From JAXMAR01 sp046350295 (lineage in GTDB: Bacteria; Planctomycetota; Planctomycetia; Gemmatales; Gemmataceae): a stretch of DNA of 64,000 bases. Positions 27,032 to 37,478 of the stretch are shown here, one piece after another. The stretch's first letter is position 1. Every line of letters starts with the position of its first letter. The notes below the pieces were generated by a model. That model saw only the letters and a list, made by a program, of their open reading frames with translations, searched no databases and was not told where the DNA came from. A program made the position numbers and the translations under genes. The stretch covers positions 28,896 through 92,895 of the forward strand of contig JAXMAR010000034.1 in assembly GCA_046350295.1 (NCBI GenBank), given 5' to 3'.

Positions 27032-28150
27032 TCAGCCGAGAATGTCGAGAAGCTCGCGGATTCCACCCGCCCGAACGCCGGGCCCGAGGGTCGCGATTCC
27101 TTCGGTGGCGCCCGCTGGACGATGCACGACGAACGGGGTCACCGGATGGGCGATGGCGGCGGCGAGCTGGCGCAGGGGCTTGGCGAGTCCCGGGGTCGGT
27201 GTTTGCGTGGCCTTCGCTTCAATGAGGACGAGATGCCGGCTTCGCGTGGGGACGACGAAGTCGACCTCCAATCCTTGCTGATCGCGGAAGTAGTAGATTT
27301 CGCGCGCCCGGCCGTGGTTGACCTGGTGTTTGAGGATTTCCGAGGCGATGAAGCCTTCGAAGATGGCGCCGAGGAAGGGGGAACGCGCCAGCTCGGGTGC
27401 GGTTTCAATGCCCAGGAGATGACAAGCCAGTCCCTGGTCCATGAGGTAGATCTTGGGGGACTTGACGAGGCGCTTGCCGAAGTTCTCGAAATAGGGCGGG
27501 ACGATGATGATCTGGCCGGTCACCTCGAGGATGTGGAGCCATTCCGTCATGGTGGGGACGGAGGCGCCGAGTGGGCCGGCCAGGTCGGTCTTGTTGAGGA
27601 TCTGGCCGGTCCGGCTGGCGACGAGGGCCAGGAAACGGCGAAAGGTGGCGAGGTCGCGGATGGCGGTAATGGCGCGGACGTCGCGCTCCAGATAGGTCTG
27701 CACGTACGAGCGGAACCAGACCTGTGCGACGGAGGCGGGCCAGCGGCTCGAGAGCCGCCGCGTAACATCGAAACCTTAGTCGATTCGGCCGTCGAAGGGA
27801 AGAGGTGAAGAACAGCGGCGCGGCCGGCAAACGCTCAGTGACGCCGCCCGTAGGGGGCGCTCCTGGGGGCCGGTGAGGATCCACAGGCCATACGGCTTGC
27901 GGAGCCGCGTCAGGCCAGAGTGCAGCGGGCCGCCGCTCAGGATCTCCAGGACGTTCTGCCGGATCTCATCGAGAATGACGGGCAGCGGCAGGTCGTCGAG
28001 GAAGGAACGCGGATCGGCGCGTAGGCGGGCGATGATGTCCGGGATCTCCACAGGCTTCGGTACGCGGCCAGCATCGGTAACAGCACCGCAGCAGCGTAGT
28101 TTTTCCAGCCCGGCGCGGGCCAGTGACGTAGACGCGCGAAATGCCTGCAT
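27032..28150 (-). pseudogene. AAA ATPase with DUF4143 domain, frameshifted
   Basis: The last 223 residues (27032-27703) are an intact DUF4143 domain: ERDVRAI, FRRFLALVASRTGQILNKTD, YFENFGKRLVKSPKIYLMD, IFEGFIASEILKH and IYYFRDQQGLEVDFVV. Upstream in other frames lie a Walker A motif (VTGPRRAGKTTLLR at ~28095-28124), SFLDDLPLPVILDEI (Walker B region) and WILTGPQERPL. At least two frameshifts separate them. These ATPases are common in accessory DNA of bacteria and archaea. Inactive as read. Sequence error is an alternative. Confidence 0.75.
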
Positions 28151-28239
28151 GAAGCCTTTTTCAGGTCATCTTCAGGATCCGCAGGACGTATCGCATAAAT
28201 TTCGTGTAACTTTAAGAAACTCAAAGACAAATCCCCGCC

Positions 28240-29223
28240 TCAATCGCGCACCGCGATCTTCACCTGATACGACCCCGACGCCGCCGTGTCGTATGGCGAG
28301 GAGACAATCTGCAGGTAGAGCCGGCCTTCGCGCTCGGGGACGTTCTCGAAGCGCTCGCCGATGACGAAGGTCTCCCCCTTCTCGCCGATGCGGCCGAGCA
28401 GCGTGCCCGGGTAGGATCGCGCCAGGTCCATGCCGCCTTTCTTGCCGACCTTGCCGCCGAAGCCTGCGGGGCGGGTGAGGCCGCGCGGGCCGCAGGTATA
28501 GGTCCCGGGCATGCTCGGGCGCAGCTCGAGTTCTCCCGAAGCCTGGACGGCGAGCGTGCTGTTGGCGCCGAGCACGACGCCGGTGTCGAGCCATTGATCG
28601 GGCTGGGCATACTTGCCGGCGTCGAGGACCACCTCGGCGTCACGCGCCTCACCGAGCAGCCGCAGCAGGCGGAGCTTGACGATGGACTGCTCGGCCTCGC
28701 CGAAGTACTCGCTCTTGGCCTTGACGGCCGGGTTGAGGATGCGGCCGACGATCGTGAAGCGCGGCGTGACGATCTTGTCCTCCTCCGTGAGGCGGAGGTC
28801 CTTGGCGGGGACCTTGGCCTTGATCTGCGCGAGCGCCGCCTGAGCCCGCTTGCTCGTCTCGAGGTCGGAGTTCTTGGCGGCCTGCACGAGCGCCGGATAG
28901 GCGTAAATGCCCAGGGCGACCAGCGCGCGGACGGCGGCTTCGCGCTCCTTGTATTCCGGGTCGGCCAGCCGGCGGACGGCGGCCTCGACCTTGGCGGCGG
29001 TTCCCTCCGGCGCGTGCAGGCCGAAATCGATGCGGCGGATCTCGCGGATGGGGACCATGAGCTTGCCAAACTGCGTCTCGACGGCGATCTCGTCCGGGAG
29101 CAGCGTCATGCGCAGGACGCTGCCGTTGGCGAAGGTGATCTCCGCATCCGGTCCGGCCTTCTTCGTCTCGGCGGGACCGGGTTGGGCGGCGAAGAGGGCG
29201 AGGAGGAGGGTGTTCGCGATCAT
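28240..29223 (-). CDS. Secreted protein with HEAT-like segment
   Basis: 327 residues with a short signal sequence (MIANTLLLALFAAQPGPA). An N-terminal part reads ITFANGSVLRMTLLPDEIAVETQFGKLMVP, a repeated layout in planctomycete exported proteins. It is followed by a HEAT-like stretch (LADPEYKEREAAVRALVALGIYAYPALVQA). The C-terminal third (LDTGVVLGANSTLAVQASGEL ... GTLLGRIGEKGETFVIGERF) resembles the PA-I lectin-like beta-sandwich that some planctomycete proteins carry. Function is not known. Confidence 0.6.
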   Translation of the reverse strand: MIANTLLLALFAAQPGPAETKKAGPDAEITFANGSVLRMTLLPDEIAVETQFGKLMVPIREIRRIDFGLHAPEGTAAKVEAAVRRLADPEYKEREAAVRALVALGIYAYPALVQAAKNSDLETSKRAQAALAQIKAKVPAKDLRLTEEDKIVTPRFTIVGRILNPAVKAKSEYFGEAEQSIVKLRLLRLLGEARDAEVVLDAGKYAQPDQWLDTGVVLGANSTLAVQASGELELRPSMPGTYTCGPRGLTRPAGFGGKVGKKGGMDLARSYPGTLLGRIGEKGETFVIGERFENVPEREGRLYLQIVSSPYDTAASGSYQVKIAVRD

Positions 29224-29351
29224 AATCGGCCTCCAGCGAGTTTGGAGGAAGCTGCACGCGGCCAGGGCGCGCAGAGAAGAGGCGGCCCTTGATTTTAAAG
29301 GCCGCCTCCTGAAGACTCAATGAACATTTCGGAAACACGCGGGCCGCAGCG

Positions 29352-32003
29352 TTACCGCACCACGCCGCTGATCAGCCTCGCTTCCTTCACCGTGCTGATG
29401 ATGCCGCGCGTCTCCATGAGGACTTCCAGCGTGTTGTTGGCGTGGAATATTCTCTCCCAGGGCACGGCGGCGCCGGTCATGTCGAACGCCTTGACGTCCC
29501 CTTCGATCTTCAGGTTGCGGTGCGTGGCGCTCACGGTCTTCTTGCCGACCTTGGTGGTGATGCTGAGCGAGTATTTGATGTCGCCAGGGCTCACGCGCAG
29601 CTTGCCGGTGAGTTTCTCGGTCTTGGCGATCTCGGTGGGCGCCCTGACCTCCGCTTCGCTCATCAAGTCGCCCGCCACGAGGCGCGCCACATTGACATGC
29701 TCGAAGTCGCGCTTCGGCTCGGGATAGAGCCACACGTCCACGGTGTTGCCGACCTTGAAGACCCGCGCGTTGTCGCGCTCGTTGAGCATGGCGCCGGTCG
29801 TGTCATAGCAAATGCCGACCGCGTGCACGATGACCTTGTGGTCCTTGCCGGTAGCGTCGGTGATGAAGATGCCGTCGCGCCGGTATTCCTTGACGCGGGC
29901 GCCTTTTAGCTCGTAGTTCCCCTCATGGAACGGGACCTCGGAGAGGGCTTTGACGAGCTTGATCTCGACCAGGATCTGCTTGCGTCCCTCGGCGCGGACC
30001 TTGATGTCGACGATGTTGCCCGGGTTGAAGGCGAAGCGCGCCCGGCCGACGCCTGGCTTGAGGGCGGCGCCGGTGACGTCGAGCATCGGCAGCTCGAAGC
30101 CGCGCTCGCAGCGAAATTCCTTGCCGTCCACCTGGAACGCCGAGAAAGGGAAATCGAAGCTCTGCACGACCGCGTTGCGGTATTCGAACATTTCCGGCGC
30201 CTTGGGCGTCGTATCCTTCGGGTCCTTCTTGAACGGGTCGCCTCCCTTGGCAAACGGGTCGCCGTACGGATCCTTCGGCGCATCGACGGGGCGCATGTCC
30301 GCGAGGTCCCAGACGCGCAGGGCGTTGTCGGCCGAGATCAGCTTGCCGTCGTTGTGGAAGACGACCCGGTTCACCGAGTCTGGCGCCTTGAACCCGCCCG
30401 CGAGCTTGCCGTCGGCGGCATACAGCACGCGGATGGTGCTCGAGTTGGCCGAGCCGACGGCCAGGTACTTCTCGTCCGGCGACAGAGCGATGGTGTGCAG
30501 CACCGTGCCCGTACGCGGAGACGGCGAGAACCAGAGCGACGCGCCGGTGCGATCCCAGCACTGCACGCCGCCGCCGTCGCGGCTGTTCTGATGGACGACG
30601 AAGATCTTGGAGCCGTCCCGGCTGAGCGTGAGTTGCTTCATGTAGCTGGGGATCTTGCCGACCAGCAGGGTCTCGGCGCCGGAGGCGGGGTCCCAGACGC
30701 GAATCTGTCCGTTCGGGCCGCCGCCAACGTTGAGGCCGGTGATGAAGATGAGTTTGCCGTCGGGGGCGAAGCGGGCGTCCAGGATCCAACTCATCTTGGT
30801 GCTATCGCTGGGGACAAAGGACCGGAAATCCTTGCGCGTGGCGAAGCTCCAGGCGGTCACGCCGTGGTTGCATCCCGCGAGCAGCAGGTTGTTGTCCTGC
30901 GAGAGAGTGATAACGTCGATCCACTTTTTCGTGGTCATCACGGCGCCGAAGTCTTTGCCGCTGGCCGCATCGAAGGCCACGACCTTGCCGGAGAAGGGAT
31001 CCTTGGGCGAAGCGAAGAGGGTTTTGGAGTCGCCGCCGAAGGCGAGGCCGCGCTGGCCGCCCACCTCGATCTTCCATTTCTGCTTGAGGGCGAGATCGGG
31101 CCATTGAAAGACGCTCAGGCCGTTCTCGTAGAGCTGGCTCCAACCGACGGCGATGAGTTTCCCGTCCGGCGACAGGGCGATGTGCTGCGCGCCGCCTTCG
31201 AGCTTGACCGTGTAGGGCTCCTTGGGTGGCGGCAGGCTGGGAACGGGGTCCTTCTTGTCCACGATCGGCACGATCGGGATCTCGGTCTTCTTGTCCGTCG
31301 GGGGATCGATCTTGATCTCCTTCTTGGGATCGATTCCCTTTGTGGGATCAAACCCCTTGGTCGGGTCAAAGCCTTTCGTCGGATCGAATCCCTTGGTCGG
31401 GTCAAAACCCTTCGGCATCAGGTCCTTGATCTCGCCAAGGCCTTTTTCAAAGGCCTTCTTCGCATCGGCGATCGCCTTTTCCTCGGCCGACGGCTGGTTG
31501 AAGACGATGATCAGTGTCACGACCAGCCCGACCAGGGCGAGCCCGCCCACGATGCCGCCGATGAGCAGCCCCTTGGAGCCGCCTTTCTTCTTACCGCGCG
31601 GTTCGCGCTCCACATCCGGGTCATCGCGTTCGCGACGCCGGCGCGACCCGCGCTCGTCGTCATCGCGATCGCGCTCCGGAGCACGCCGTTTGCTCGGCCG
31701 GTCCGAATCGTCGATGTCGTCGCGCTCCGGCGCGCGGCGCTTGCCGTTGCGGTCCGCGCCGACGTCGAAATCGTCCTCGTCACGCGAAGCTCGCTTGGCC
31801 ACGCCTTGTTTAGCGCGGGGCCCTTCGTCCGCCCTGGGGTTGGATTTGCGCGGCGCATCGTCGGAGCGGACCTCGGCGCTCGACTTGCCGACCGTGAACG
31901 AGGTACCGCATTTCTTGCACGCGACCTTGACGGCCTTGCCCTTCATCGCGTCGGGCAGGGAAAAGGCGGCGGAGCATTCCGGGCATTCAATGCGGATCGG
32001 CAT
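29352..32003 (-). CDS. MJ0042 zinc-ribbon, membrane-anchored beta-propeller protein
   Basis: 883 residues. The N-terminus is an MJ0042-type zinc ribbon (CPECSAAF ... CKKCGTSF), then a long Arg/Asp/Glu-rich linker. A membrane helix (GLLIGGIVGGLALVGLVVTL) follows near residues 143-170, and then tandem GFDPTK repeats (31336-31413). The outer part holds WD40-like repeats (IALSPDGKLIAVGWS, LSRDGSKIFVVHQ, ALSPDEKYLAVGSAN) and a C-terminal domain with low-level repeats. The layout is typical of planctomycete surface proteins. No enzyme motif was found. Confidence 0.75.
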   Translation of the reverse strand: MPIRIECPECSAAFSLPDAMKGKAVKVACKKCGTSFTVGKSSAEVRSDDAPRKSNPRADEGPRAKQGVAKRASRDEDDFDVGADRNGKRRAPERDDIDDSDRPSKRRAPERDRDDDERGSRRRRERDDPDVEREPRGKKKGGSKGLLIGGIVGGLALVGLVVTLIIVFNQPSAEEKAIADAKKAFEKGLGEIKDLMPKGFDPTKGFDPTKGFDPTKGFDPTKGIDPKKEIKIDPPTDKKTEIPIVPIVDKKDPVPSLPPPKEPYTVKLEGGAQHIALSPDGKLIAVGWSQLYENGLSVFQWPDLALKQKWKIEVGGQRGLAFGGDSKTLFASPKDPFSGKVVAFDAASGKDFGAVMTTKKWIDVITLSQDNNLLLAGCNHGVTAWSFATRKDFRSFVPSDSTKMSWILDARFAPDGKLIFITGLNVGGGPNGQIRVWDPASGAETLLVGKIPSYMKQLTLSRDGSKIFVVHQNSRDGGGVQCWDRTGASLWFSPSPRTGTVLHTIALSPDEKYLAVGSANSSTIRVLYAADGKLAGGFKAPDSVNRVVFHNDGKLISADNALRVWDLADMRPVDAPKDPYGDPFAKGGDPFKKDPKDTTPKAPEMFEYRNAVVQSFDFPFSAFQVDGKEFRCERGFELPMLDVTGAALKPGVGRARFAFNPGNIVDIKVRAEGRKQILVEIKLVKALSEVPFHEGNYELKGARVKEYRRDGIFITDATGKDHKVIVHAVGICYDTTGAMLNERDNARVFKVGNTVDVWLYPEPKRDFEHVNVARLVAGDLMSEAEVRAPTEIAKTEKLTGKLRVSPGDIKYSLSITTKVGKKTVSATHRNLKIEGDVKAFDMTGAAVPWERIFHANNTLEVLMETRGIISTVKEARLISGVVR
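31336..31413. repeat. 18-base tandem repeat within the propeller gene
   Basis: Four full units and a partial one of the type CCCTTGGTCGGGTCAAAG encode GFDPTK repeats. Units differ at third codon positions, so the protein sequence is kept while the DNA diverges. It is coding, not CRISPR. Confidence 0.85.
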
Positions 32004-32108
32004 GACGAATCTCCAATAGGGCGAGCCGTGCCTTGCGAGTCAAGGCGCGGAAAAAGCCGTCAAGCTAATGATACAGACGGTTGTGGACGGCCAACAGACC
32101 GCGGGATT

Positions 32109-34715
32109 TCACTCGCGCGTGATGAATTCATCGAGGTTCAGCAACACGCGGGATACAAGCGTCCAGGCTGCTCCCTCCGCGATACTCGAAGCGGACACCG
32201 GAGCGATCTTTCGCGCCTCGCTCAGGTCCTCAGAAAACTCGCGCTTCAGTTGACCCAGCAATCCGAGAAGCCGGCTCTCCTCCCTGGCGGACGGATCACG
32301 AGCCAAGCAAAGGCGAAACGCATGACGAAGCCGGTCCGCGTCGCTCCCCTTGCGCTCGGACAGCACGCGTTCCGCGAGACCCTGGGCGTATTCGAAGAAG
32401 GCCTTGTCGTTTAGGAGCGTGAGCGCTTGCAGCGGCGTGTTGGACCGGACGCGGCGCGTGCAGGTGTTGACGCCGTCCGGCGAGTCGAAGGCCATCAGGG
32501 CCGGGTGGGGCGCCGAGCGCCAGAAGAACGTGTACATGCCGCGGCGATAGCGGTCCGGGCCGGTGTCCGCTTTCCAATCGCGCTTGACCTGCGTGAAGGC
32601 GAAGACGCCTTCCGGCTGCGGCGGGAAAACGCTCGGGCCGCCGATCTTCCGGTTGAGCAGGCCGCTGGAAGCCAGGGCCACATCGCGCACCACCTCCGCC
32701 TCCAGGCGCAGCCGCGTCTGCCGGCCCCAGAAGCGATTCTGCGGGTCCTTCTTCATCTGCTCGGGGCTGATGGCGCTCGATTGCCGGTATGCGGCGCTTG
32801 TCACGATCAGACGGTGGATGTGCTTGATCGACCAGGGCGCCGCCGACTTCTCGGAAGCCATGTTAAACGCCGGCGTCATGAACTCGGCGGCGAGCCAGTC
32901 GAGAAGGTCGGGGTGGGACGGCGGCGTTCCCTTGGCGCCGAAGTCGTTCTCGGTCTCGACGAGGCCCCGGCCGAAATACTGCTGCCAGAGCCGGTTGACG
33001 AAGACGCGCGCCGTCAGCGGATTCTCCGTCGAGACGAGCCAGCGGGCGAAGTCGAGCCGCGTCGCGCCGGCGTCCGACTTCACGCTCAGGCGCGGGAAGA
33101 CCTCCGGCACGTCCGCCGCCACGCGCTTGCCCTTGCGAAGAAAGTCGCCGCGAATCATCACGTGGGTCTCGCGCGGCTTGGCCCGTTCCTGGAGCACCAT
33201 CGTCGTCGCCGGCTTGGGCTCGCGCTTTTTCAGGTCGTCCAGCTTCTTCTCCAGCGCGCCATGAATCGTCAGCAAATTGACATGGTGGCCGCTATCGAGC
33301 GCTGCCAGACCGTCGATGCGTCCCACGGCCTCGAGCCCGCTCAGGATCAATGGGATCTGCTCGACGCGGCGATAGAACGCCGTCACCACCTGCTTCTCCT
33401 TCGCCGTGCGCTGATAGTCCGGTTTCTCGATGAACTCGCGAACGTCGGCCGGGAAGGTCGCCTTGGTCGGATAGGTGAGGCCGTCTTCCCACGCCTTCTG
33501 CCGAATGGGGCTGGCCGTGTCGATGCCTTTCAGCATGCGCTGCAGGTCCGCTTGCTCCGCCTTCAGCTTCGTCAAGAGTTTGGTCTCGGTCGCCGTCGGC
33601 AACACGAGCGTCGGCTCGTCGCAGTTGTTGAAGAAGGCGAATAGCTCGTAATACTCCTTCTGTGCGATCGGGTCGTACTTGTGGTCGTGGCATTGGGCGC
33701 AGCCGACGGTGAGGCCGAGAAAAACCGCGCCCGTCGTATTCACGCGGTCGATGATCGACTCGACGCGGAACTGCTCCAGATCGATGCCGCCTTCCTGGTT
33801 GATCTGCGTGTTGCGATGAAAGCCCGTCGCCACCTTGTCATCGATCCCCGCCTTGGGCAGCATGTCCCCCGCGAGCTGCGCGATGACGAAGCGATCGAAC
33901 GGCAAATCCTTGTTGAAGGCGTTGATCACCCAGTCGCGATACGGCCAGATGCTGCGCGGCGCGTCGATCGAGTAGCCGTTGGAGTCGGCGTAGCGGGCCA
34001 GGTCGAGCCAGTGCCGGCCCCAGCGCTCGCCGTAATGGGGCGAGGCGAGCAGCCGCTCGACCAGCTTTTCGTAGGCGTCCGGGCTTTTGTCGCTGAGGAA
34101 GTCTTCGACTTCTTTTGGCGTCGGCGGCAAGCCAAGGAGATCGAGGCTCAGGCGGCGTATCAGCGTCGCCCGGTCCGCCTCCACCGATGGCGCCAGCCCC
34201 TCCTTCTCCAGCCGGGCGAGGATGAAGCGGTCGATCGCATTCCGCGCCCACTTTTCGTTCTTCACCTTGGGCGAATCCGGCCGGACCGGCTTCTGAAACG
34301 CCCAGTGATCGGCGCCCTCGATCATCCCCTTGTCCGCCGTCTCACCTGCCGGATAGATCGCCCCCTGCGTGATCCAGGCCGAGATGCGGTCGATCTGCGC
34401 CGCCGAGGGGCGTGGTTGGTCCGTCGGGGGCATCTTCAGGAGGATCTTGGGATCGTTCGCCCGCAGCGCCTTGATGATCAGGCTGGCCTCCCCCTTGCCG
34501 GGCAGCACCACCGCGCCCGACTTGCTCCCCTTCTTGACGATGTTCTCGCCGCTATCGAGCCGCAGACCGCCGCGCTGCTTCTTGGCGCCGTGGCACTTGA
34601 TGCAGAACTCGTGGAAGATGGGCCGGATGTCGCGCGCGTAGTCAACCTTGTCCTGAGCGGCGCCGGCGGCCGTCAGCGACAGCAAAACAACGAAAGCGAG
34701 AGGAACACGGCTCAT
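32109..34715 (-). CDS. PSCyt1/DUF1549/DUF1553 (PSD1) cytochrome protein
   Basis: 868 residues with a signal peptide (VPLAFVVLLSLTAAGAAQ). A planctomycete-type cytochrome c domain has CIKCH at residues 38-42 and DIRPIFHEFC before it. DUF1549 follows with NAIDRFILARLEKEGL, RRLSLDLLGLPPTPKEVEDF, HYGERWGRHWLDLARYADSNGY and AQLAGDML. DUF1553 follows with LTARVFVNRLWQQYFGRGLV, PSHPDLLDWLA and NTPLQALTLLNDKAFFE. These proteins are a planctomycete hallmark, probably periplasmic and redox-related, usually paired with a long DUF1501 gene. Here the partner is not adjacent. Confidence 0.92.
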   Translation of the reverse strand: MSRVPLAFVVLLSLTAAGAAQDKVDYARDIRPIFHEFCIKCHGAKKQRGGLRLDSGENIVKKGSKSGAVVLPGKGEASLIIKALRANDPKILLKMPPTDQPRPSAAQIDRISAWITQGAIYPAGETADKGMIEGADHWAFQKPVRPDSPKVKNEKWARNAIDRFILARLEKEGLAPSVEADRATLIRRLSLDLLGLPPTPKEVEDFLSDKSPDAYEKLVERLLASPHYGERWGRHWLDLARYADSNGYSIDAPRSIWPYRDWVINAFNKDLPFDRFVIAQLAGDMLPKAGIDDKVATGFHRNTQINQEGGIDLEQFRVESIIDRVNTTGAVFLGLTVGCAQCHDHKYDPIAQKEYYELFAFFNNCDEPTLVLPTATETKLLTKLKAEQADLQRMLKGIDTASPIRQKAWEDGLTYPTKATFPADVREFIEKPDYQRTAKEKQVVTAFYRRVEQIPLILSGLEAVGRIDGLAALDSGHHVNLLTIHGALEKKLDDLKKREPKPATTMVLQERAKPRETHVMIRGDFLRKGKRVAADVPEVFPRLSVKSDAGATRLDFARWLVSTENPLTARVFVNRLWQQYFGRGLVETENDFGAKGTPPSHPDLLDWLAAEFMTPAFNMASEKSAAPWSIKHIHRLIVTSAAYRQSSAISPEQMKKDPQNRFWGRQTRLRLEAEVVRDVALASSGLLNRKIGGPSVFPPQPEGVFAFTQVKRDWKADTGPDRYRRGMYTFFWRSAPHPALMAFDSPDGVNTCTRRVRSNTPLQALTLLNDKAFFEYAQGLAERVLSERKGSDADRLRHAFRLCLARDPSAREESRLLGLLGQLKREFSEDLSEARKIAPVSASSIAEGAAWTLVSRVLLNLDEFITRE

Positions 34716-34873
34716 GGGTCGCGTGGCCAGGAAGGAAAGCGAGCAGGCAGATCACCATCTTCGCAAAACCCCGCGTCGATTGCAAGAGACTGCTCGATCC
34801 GCTTGTCCGGGCGGCTCCGTTTTTCGCGCTGGCCGCCGCCTCTCCCCACCGTTACATTCCTAGAGCAAGCCCG

Positions 34874-35900
34874 ATGTCCCTCCCCGGCCACGCCATGATC
34901 TCCATCGTCATCCCCGTCTACAACGAGAAGGAGAGCCTGGCCATCCTCTACGACGAGATCCACGCCAGCCTCACACGGGTCGGCATGGACTACGAGATCG
35001 TCTTCGTCGACGACGGCTCCACCGACGGCTCCTGGACCGTCATCGCCGGCCTCGCCGAGCAACACCCGGCGGTGCTGCGGCGTCCGTTTTCGCCGCAACT
35101 TCGGGAAGGCCGCCGCCCTTTCAGCGGGGTTCTCGTGCACGCCAAGGGGGGATCCCGTCCTCACCATGGACGCCGATCTCCAGGACGACCCTGCCGAGAT
35201 CCCGCGTTTCATCAACGCCCTCGCCTACGAACATGACGTCGTCAGCGGCTGGAAGCGCAAGCGTCACGATCCCTGGCACAAGGTCCTGCCCAGCCGCGTC
35301 TTCAACTTCATGGTCAGCCGCGTCACCGGCGTCAAGCTGCACGATCACAACTGCGGCATGAAGTGCTACCGGGCCGAGGTCTTCTCGCGAGATCCGCCTC
35401 TATGGCGAACTGCACCGCTTCATCCCCGTCCTCGCGGCCGCTCGTGGCTTCCGCGTCGGCGAGATCGAAATCAACCACCGCCTTGGCGCAAGTACGGCCG
35501 TTCCAAGTACGGCGTCCGCCGCTTCCTGGCGGCTTCCCCTCGACCTCTTGACCGTCAAGCCTCACCGGCTTCGGCCAACGCCCGCACATGCTCGGCGGCA
35601 TCGGCCTGTTCAGCTTCTTCCTCGGCATCCTGCATTCTGTATCTGACCATCACCTGGATCATCCGCCTCTACGATCCGGACGCCTTCCCTGCCGCACGAA
35701 CGGCCGCTCCTGCTCTATTCCCTCGGCCACGGCCTCCTCGGCGGCCAGATGATGTCGATCGGCTTCGCCGAGTTGATCACCGCGTACATGAGCAGGGGAC
35801 CACGAGAGCTACAGCATCGCGGAGCGGACGCAGTTGACGCGGGCGGGGCTGGAAGCCGTCAACAGCACTTCGCCTCCATCTGGGACGCCGAAACAGCCGG
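34874..35900 (+). pseudogene. Family 2 glycosyltransferase, frameshifted
   Basis: The first frame starts MSLPGHAMISIVIPVYNEKE and has YEIVFVDDGSTDGSW. A shift near 35085 leads to GDPVLTMDADLQDDPAEIP and VSGWKRKRHDPWHK, then GVKLHDHNCGMKCYRAEV. A second shift near 35395 leads to YGELHRFIPVLAAARGF and WRKYGRSKYG, and further shifts are needed in the membrane part (LTITWIIRLYDPD). It is a dolichyl-phosphate-mannose-synthase-like enzyme (GT2, DXD as DAD) with C-terminal membrane helices. Several one-base shifts within 1 kb suggest sequence errors or decay. The end near 35900 is uncertain. Confidence 0.75.
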
Positions 35901-36274
35901 ATGATCACGCCCCCAGCCGCCGGTCTTTGGCCCGATCGAGCGTCAGCCGTGAAGTCACGACAACCGAAAAGGCTGCAACGACGTCCGCCGCCGTCTCTTC
36001 CACGCCGCCTCCGCGCCAACCAGTTTGGCGCGGCGCTCCCTATCGTAACCTTCAGCCCCTCCAGCCCTTCCGGCGTCCCTGTTTTCTGCACGCCAAAATC
36101 CTGCCCACACCCCTCACAACCGAGCTTGATTCCGCGACCCTTTACGGCCCCTTACTTCGTGCGGCGCGAATGGCTCCGCTAACGGGTGTTTGTCCTTGGT
36201 GCGTGATACAATTCAGGCCGTAGCCGCTTATCATTCGTTCGGCGAGGCATTGTAGCGCTCGCGCAGGAGGCCTC
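35901..36274. other. Intergenic stretch without a recognised gene
   Basis: A plus-strand frame stays open to 36223 but its protein is low-complexity and shows no domain. TACAAT at about 36207 is a possible -10 element for the gene at 36275. A GCAGGAGG ribosome site sits at 36263-36270. Otherwise nothing was recognised. Confidence 0.35.
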
Positions 36275-36820
36275 GTGTCGCACTACCCGCCCAAACTGAT
36301 AGGTCTCTCCGGAACCGACTTGGGGTCGCTCCTGTTCCTCGACGACGGAACGCAGGTCACTATCGACGTTCGCCTCTCAAGACTGAATGAGGTACTCAAG
36401 AGTGAACTGTTGACCGAGTATGGCGCCTTATCGCTGCATGACCTGGTCAAGCGCCATTCTGTCGATGTCTTCGTAGGGCAGCTCTTGATGACAGCCGATC
36501 GATGGGACACCGTCAGGGACCGCATCCGCTCCTCGGTCCGGGCCGGCACAACACTGAGTCGATTCCCGTTGCTTTGGGCGAGCTTCGACGAGTCCTACGG
36601 TACCATTGCGGCGCGAGCGCACCGACTCTATGGTGGATTGTCGCGCTCCCTCTACACGAGTTGCCCGATTGACTTTCGCGAGGATCCCAACCGCCCGTTG
36701 CCGTGGTATCGCGCCTTACTGAGTGCGGCGGGCGGTTGGCTCTGCAACACTTGGGTCAACTTGGGTACGGGAACGGTCGAGATCGAGGCCGAGCAACATC
36801 CAGGGCATTTTGTCGAGTGA
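36275..36820 (+). CDS. Hypothetical protein
   Basis: 181 residues from a GTG start with GGAGG five bases upstream. The N-terminus reads LIGLSGTDLGSLLFLDDGTQVTIDV and the middle is helical (DRWDTVRDRIRSSVRAGT). No signal peptide, membrane helix or known motif is seen. Codon use is a little less GC-biased at third positions than neighbouring genes, which may mark an acquired gene. It is followed 40 bases later by another unknown gene on the same strand. Confidence 0.5.
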   Translation: MSHYPPKLIGLSGTDLGSLLFLDDGTQVTIDVRLSRLNEVLKSELLTEYGALSLHDLVKRHSVDVFVGQLLMTADRWDTVRDRIRSSVRAGTTLSRFPLLWASFDESYGTIAARAHRLYGGLSRSLYTSCPIDFREDPNRPLPWYRALLSAAGGWLCNTWVNLGTGTVEIEAEQHPGHFVE

Positions 36821-36860
36821 GTGCCGCTTTGCGGTCACGGTGAATGTGGAGCTGCGCCCC

Positions 36861-37478
36861 ATGATGTCGGTCCTAGACAAGCTCGCCTTCTACCAGAACC
36901 GCGGCGACGAGGTTCCCAATCAGGAGCTCGCCAAGGCCCTGGCTATGGCGAAAGACCGCAAGGGCATCCGCGAGATCGCCGAGAACCTGTGGCACGACAA
37001 CCCGCAGGTCCAGAGCGATTGTCTCAAGGTCCTCTACGAGATCGGTTACCTCGAGCCGGCCTTGATTGGCGATTGGGTTGGCGACTTCATCAAGCTGCTG
37101 GGGAGCAAGAACAACCGCCTCGTGTGGGGCAGCATGATCGCCCTGTCGACGGTCGCCGAGGCGAAGGCGGCGGAGCTTTTCGAGCAGCGCGGCGCCATTC
37201 AGGAAGCGATGGAGCGCGGCTCGGTGATCACGATTGACAACGGTGTCAAGACGCTGGCCCTGATCGCGGCCGGCAACGCCGCACGCATCAAGGTCCTTTT
37301 CCCCTATCTGCTGCGCCACCTGGAAACGTGCCGGCCGAAGGAGATCCCCCAGCATGCGGAGAAGACGTCCAATTGCTCCAGGTTTTTTCAGGTGCTCGAA
37401 AAACGCCTCCCGGAGCTGACCTCCGCACAAGGCGCGCGTGTACGGCGCGTCATCAAGAAGGCGCAAGCGTGCCGTTAG
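36861..37478 (+). CDS. HEAT-like repeat protein of unknown function
   Basis: 205 residues from MMSVLDKLAFYQNRGDEVPN. The protein is all-helical with repeat-like segments: GIREIAENLWHDNPQVQSDCLKVLYEIG, NNRLVWGSMIALSTVAEAKA and NGVKTLALIAAGNAARIKVLFPYLLRHL. The spacing fits HEAT/ARM-like repeats. The Cys-containing segment near the end (CRPKEIPQHAEKT) has no known metal motif. Function is not known. Proteins of this layout occur in diverse bacteria. Confidence 0.55.
   Translation: MMSVLDKLAFYQNRGDEVPNQELAKALAMAKDRKGIREIAENLWHDNPQVQSDCLKVLYEIGYLEPALIGDWVGDFIKLLGSKNNRLVWGSMIALSTVAEAKAAELFEQRGAIQEAMERGSVITIDNGVKTLALIAAGNAARIKVLFPYLLRHLETCRPKEIPQHAEKTSNCSRFFQVLEKRLPELTSAQGARVRRVIKKAQACR

Noticed and set aside
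31336..31413. Possible CRISPR-like tandem repeats
   Set aside because: Units are 18 bases without spacers and encode GFDPTK repeats in frame in a real protein.
29925..32414. An 829-codon plus-strand frame antisense to the MJ0042/propeller gene
   Set aside because: It shows no recognisable motif and crosses two genes on the other strand. The minus-strand protein has clear zinc-ribbon, membrane and repeat features.
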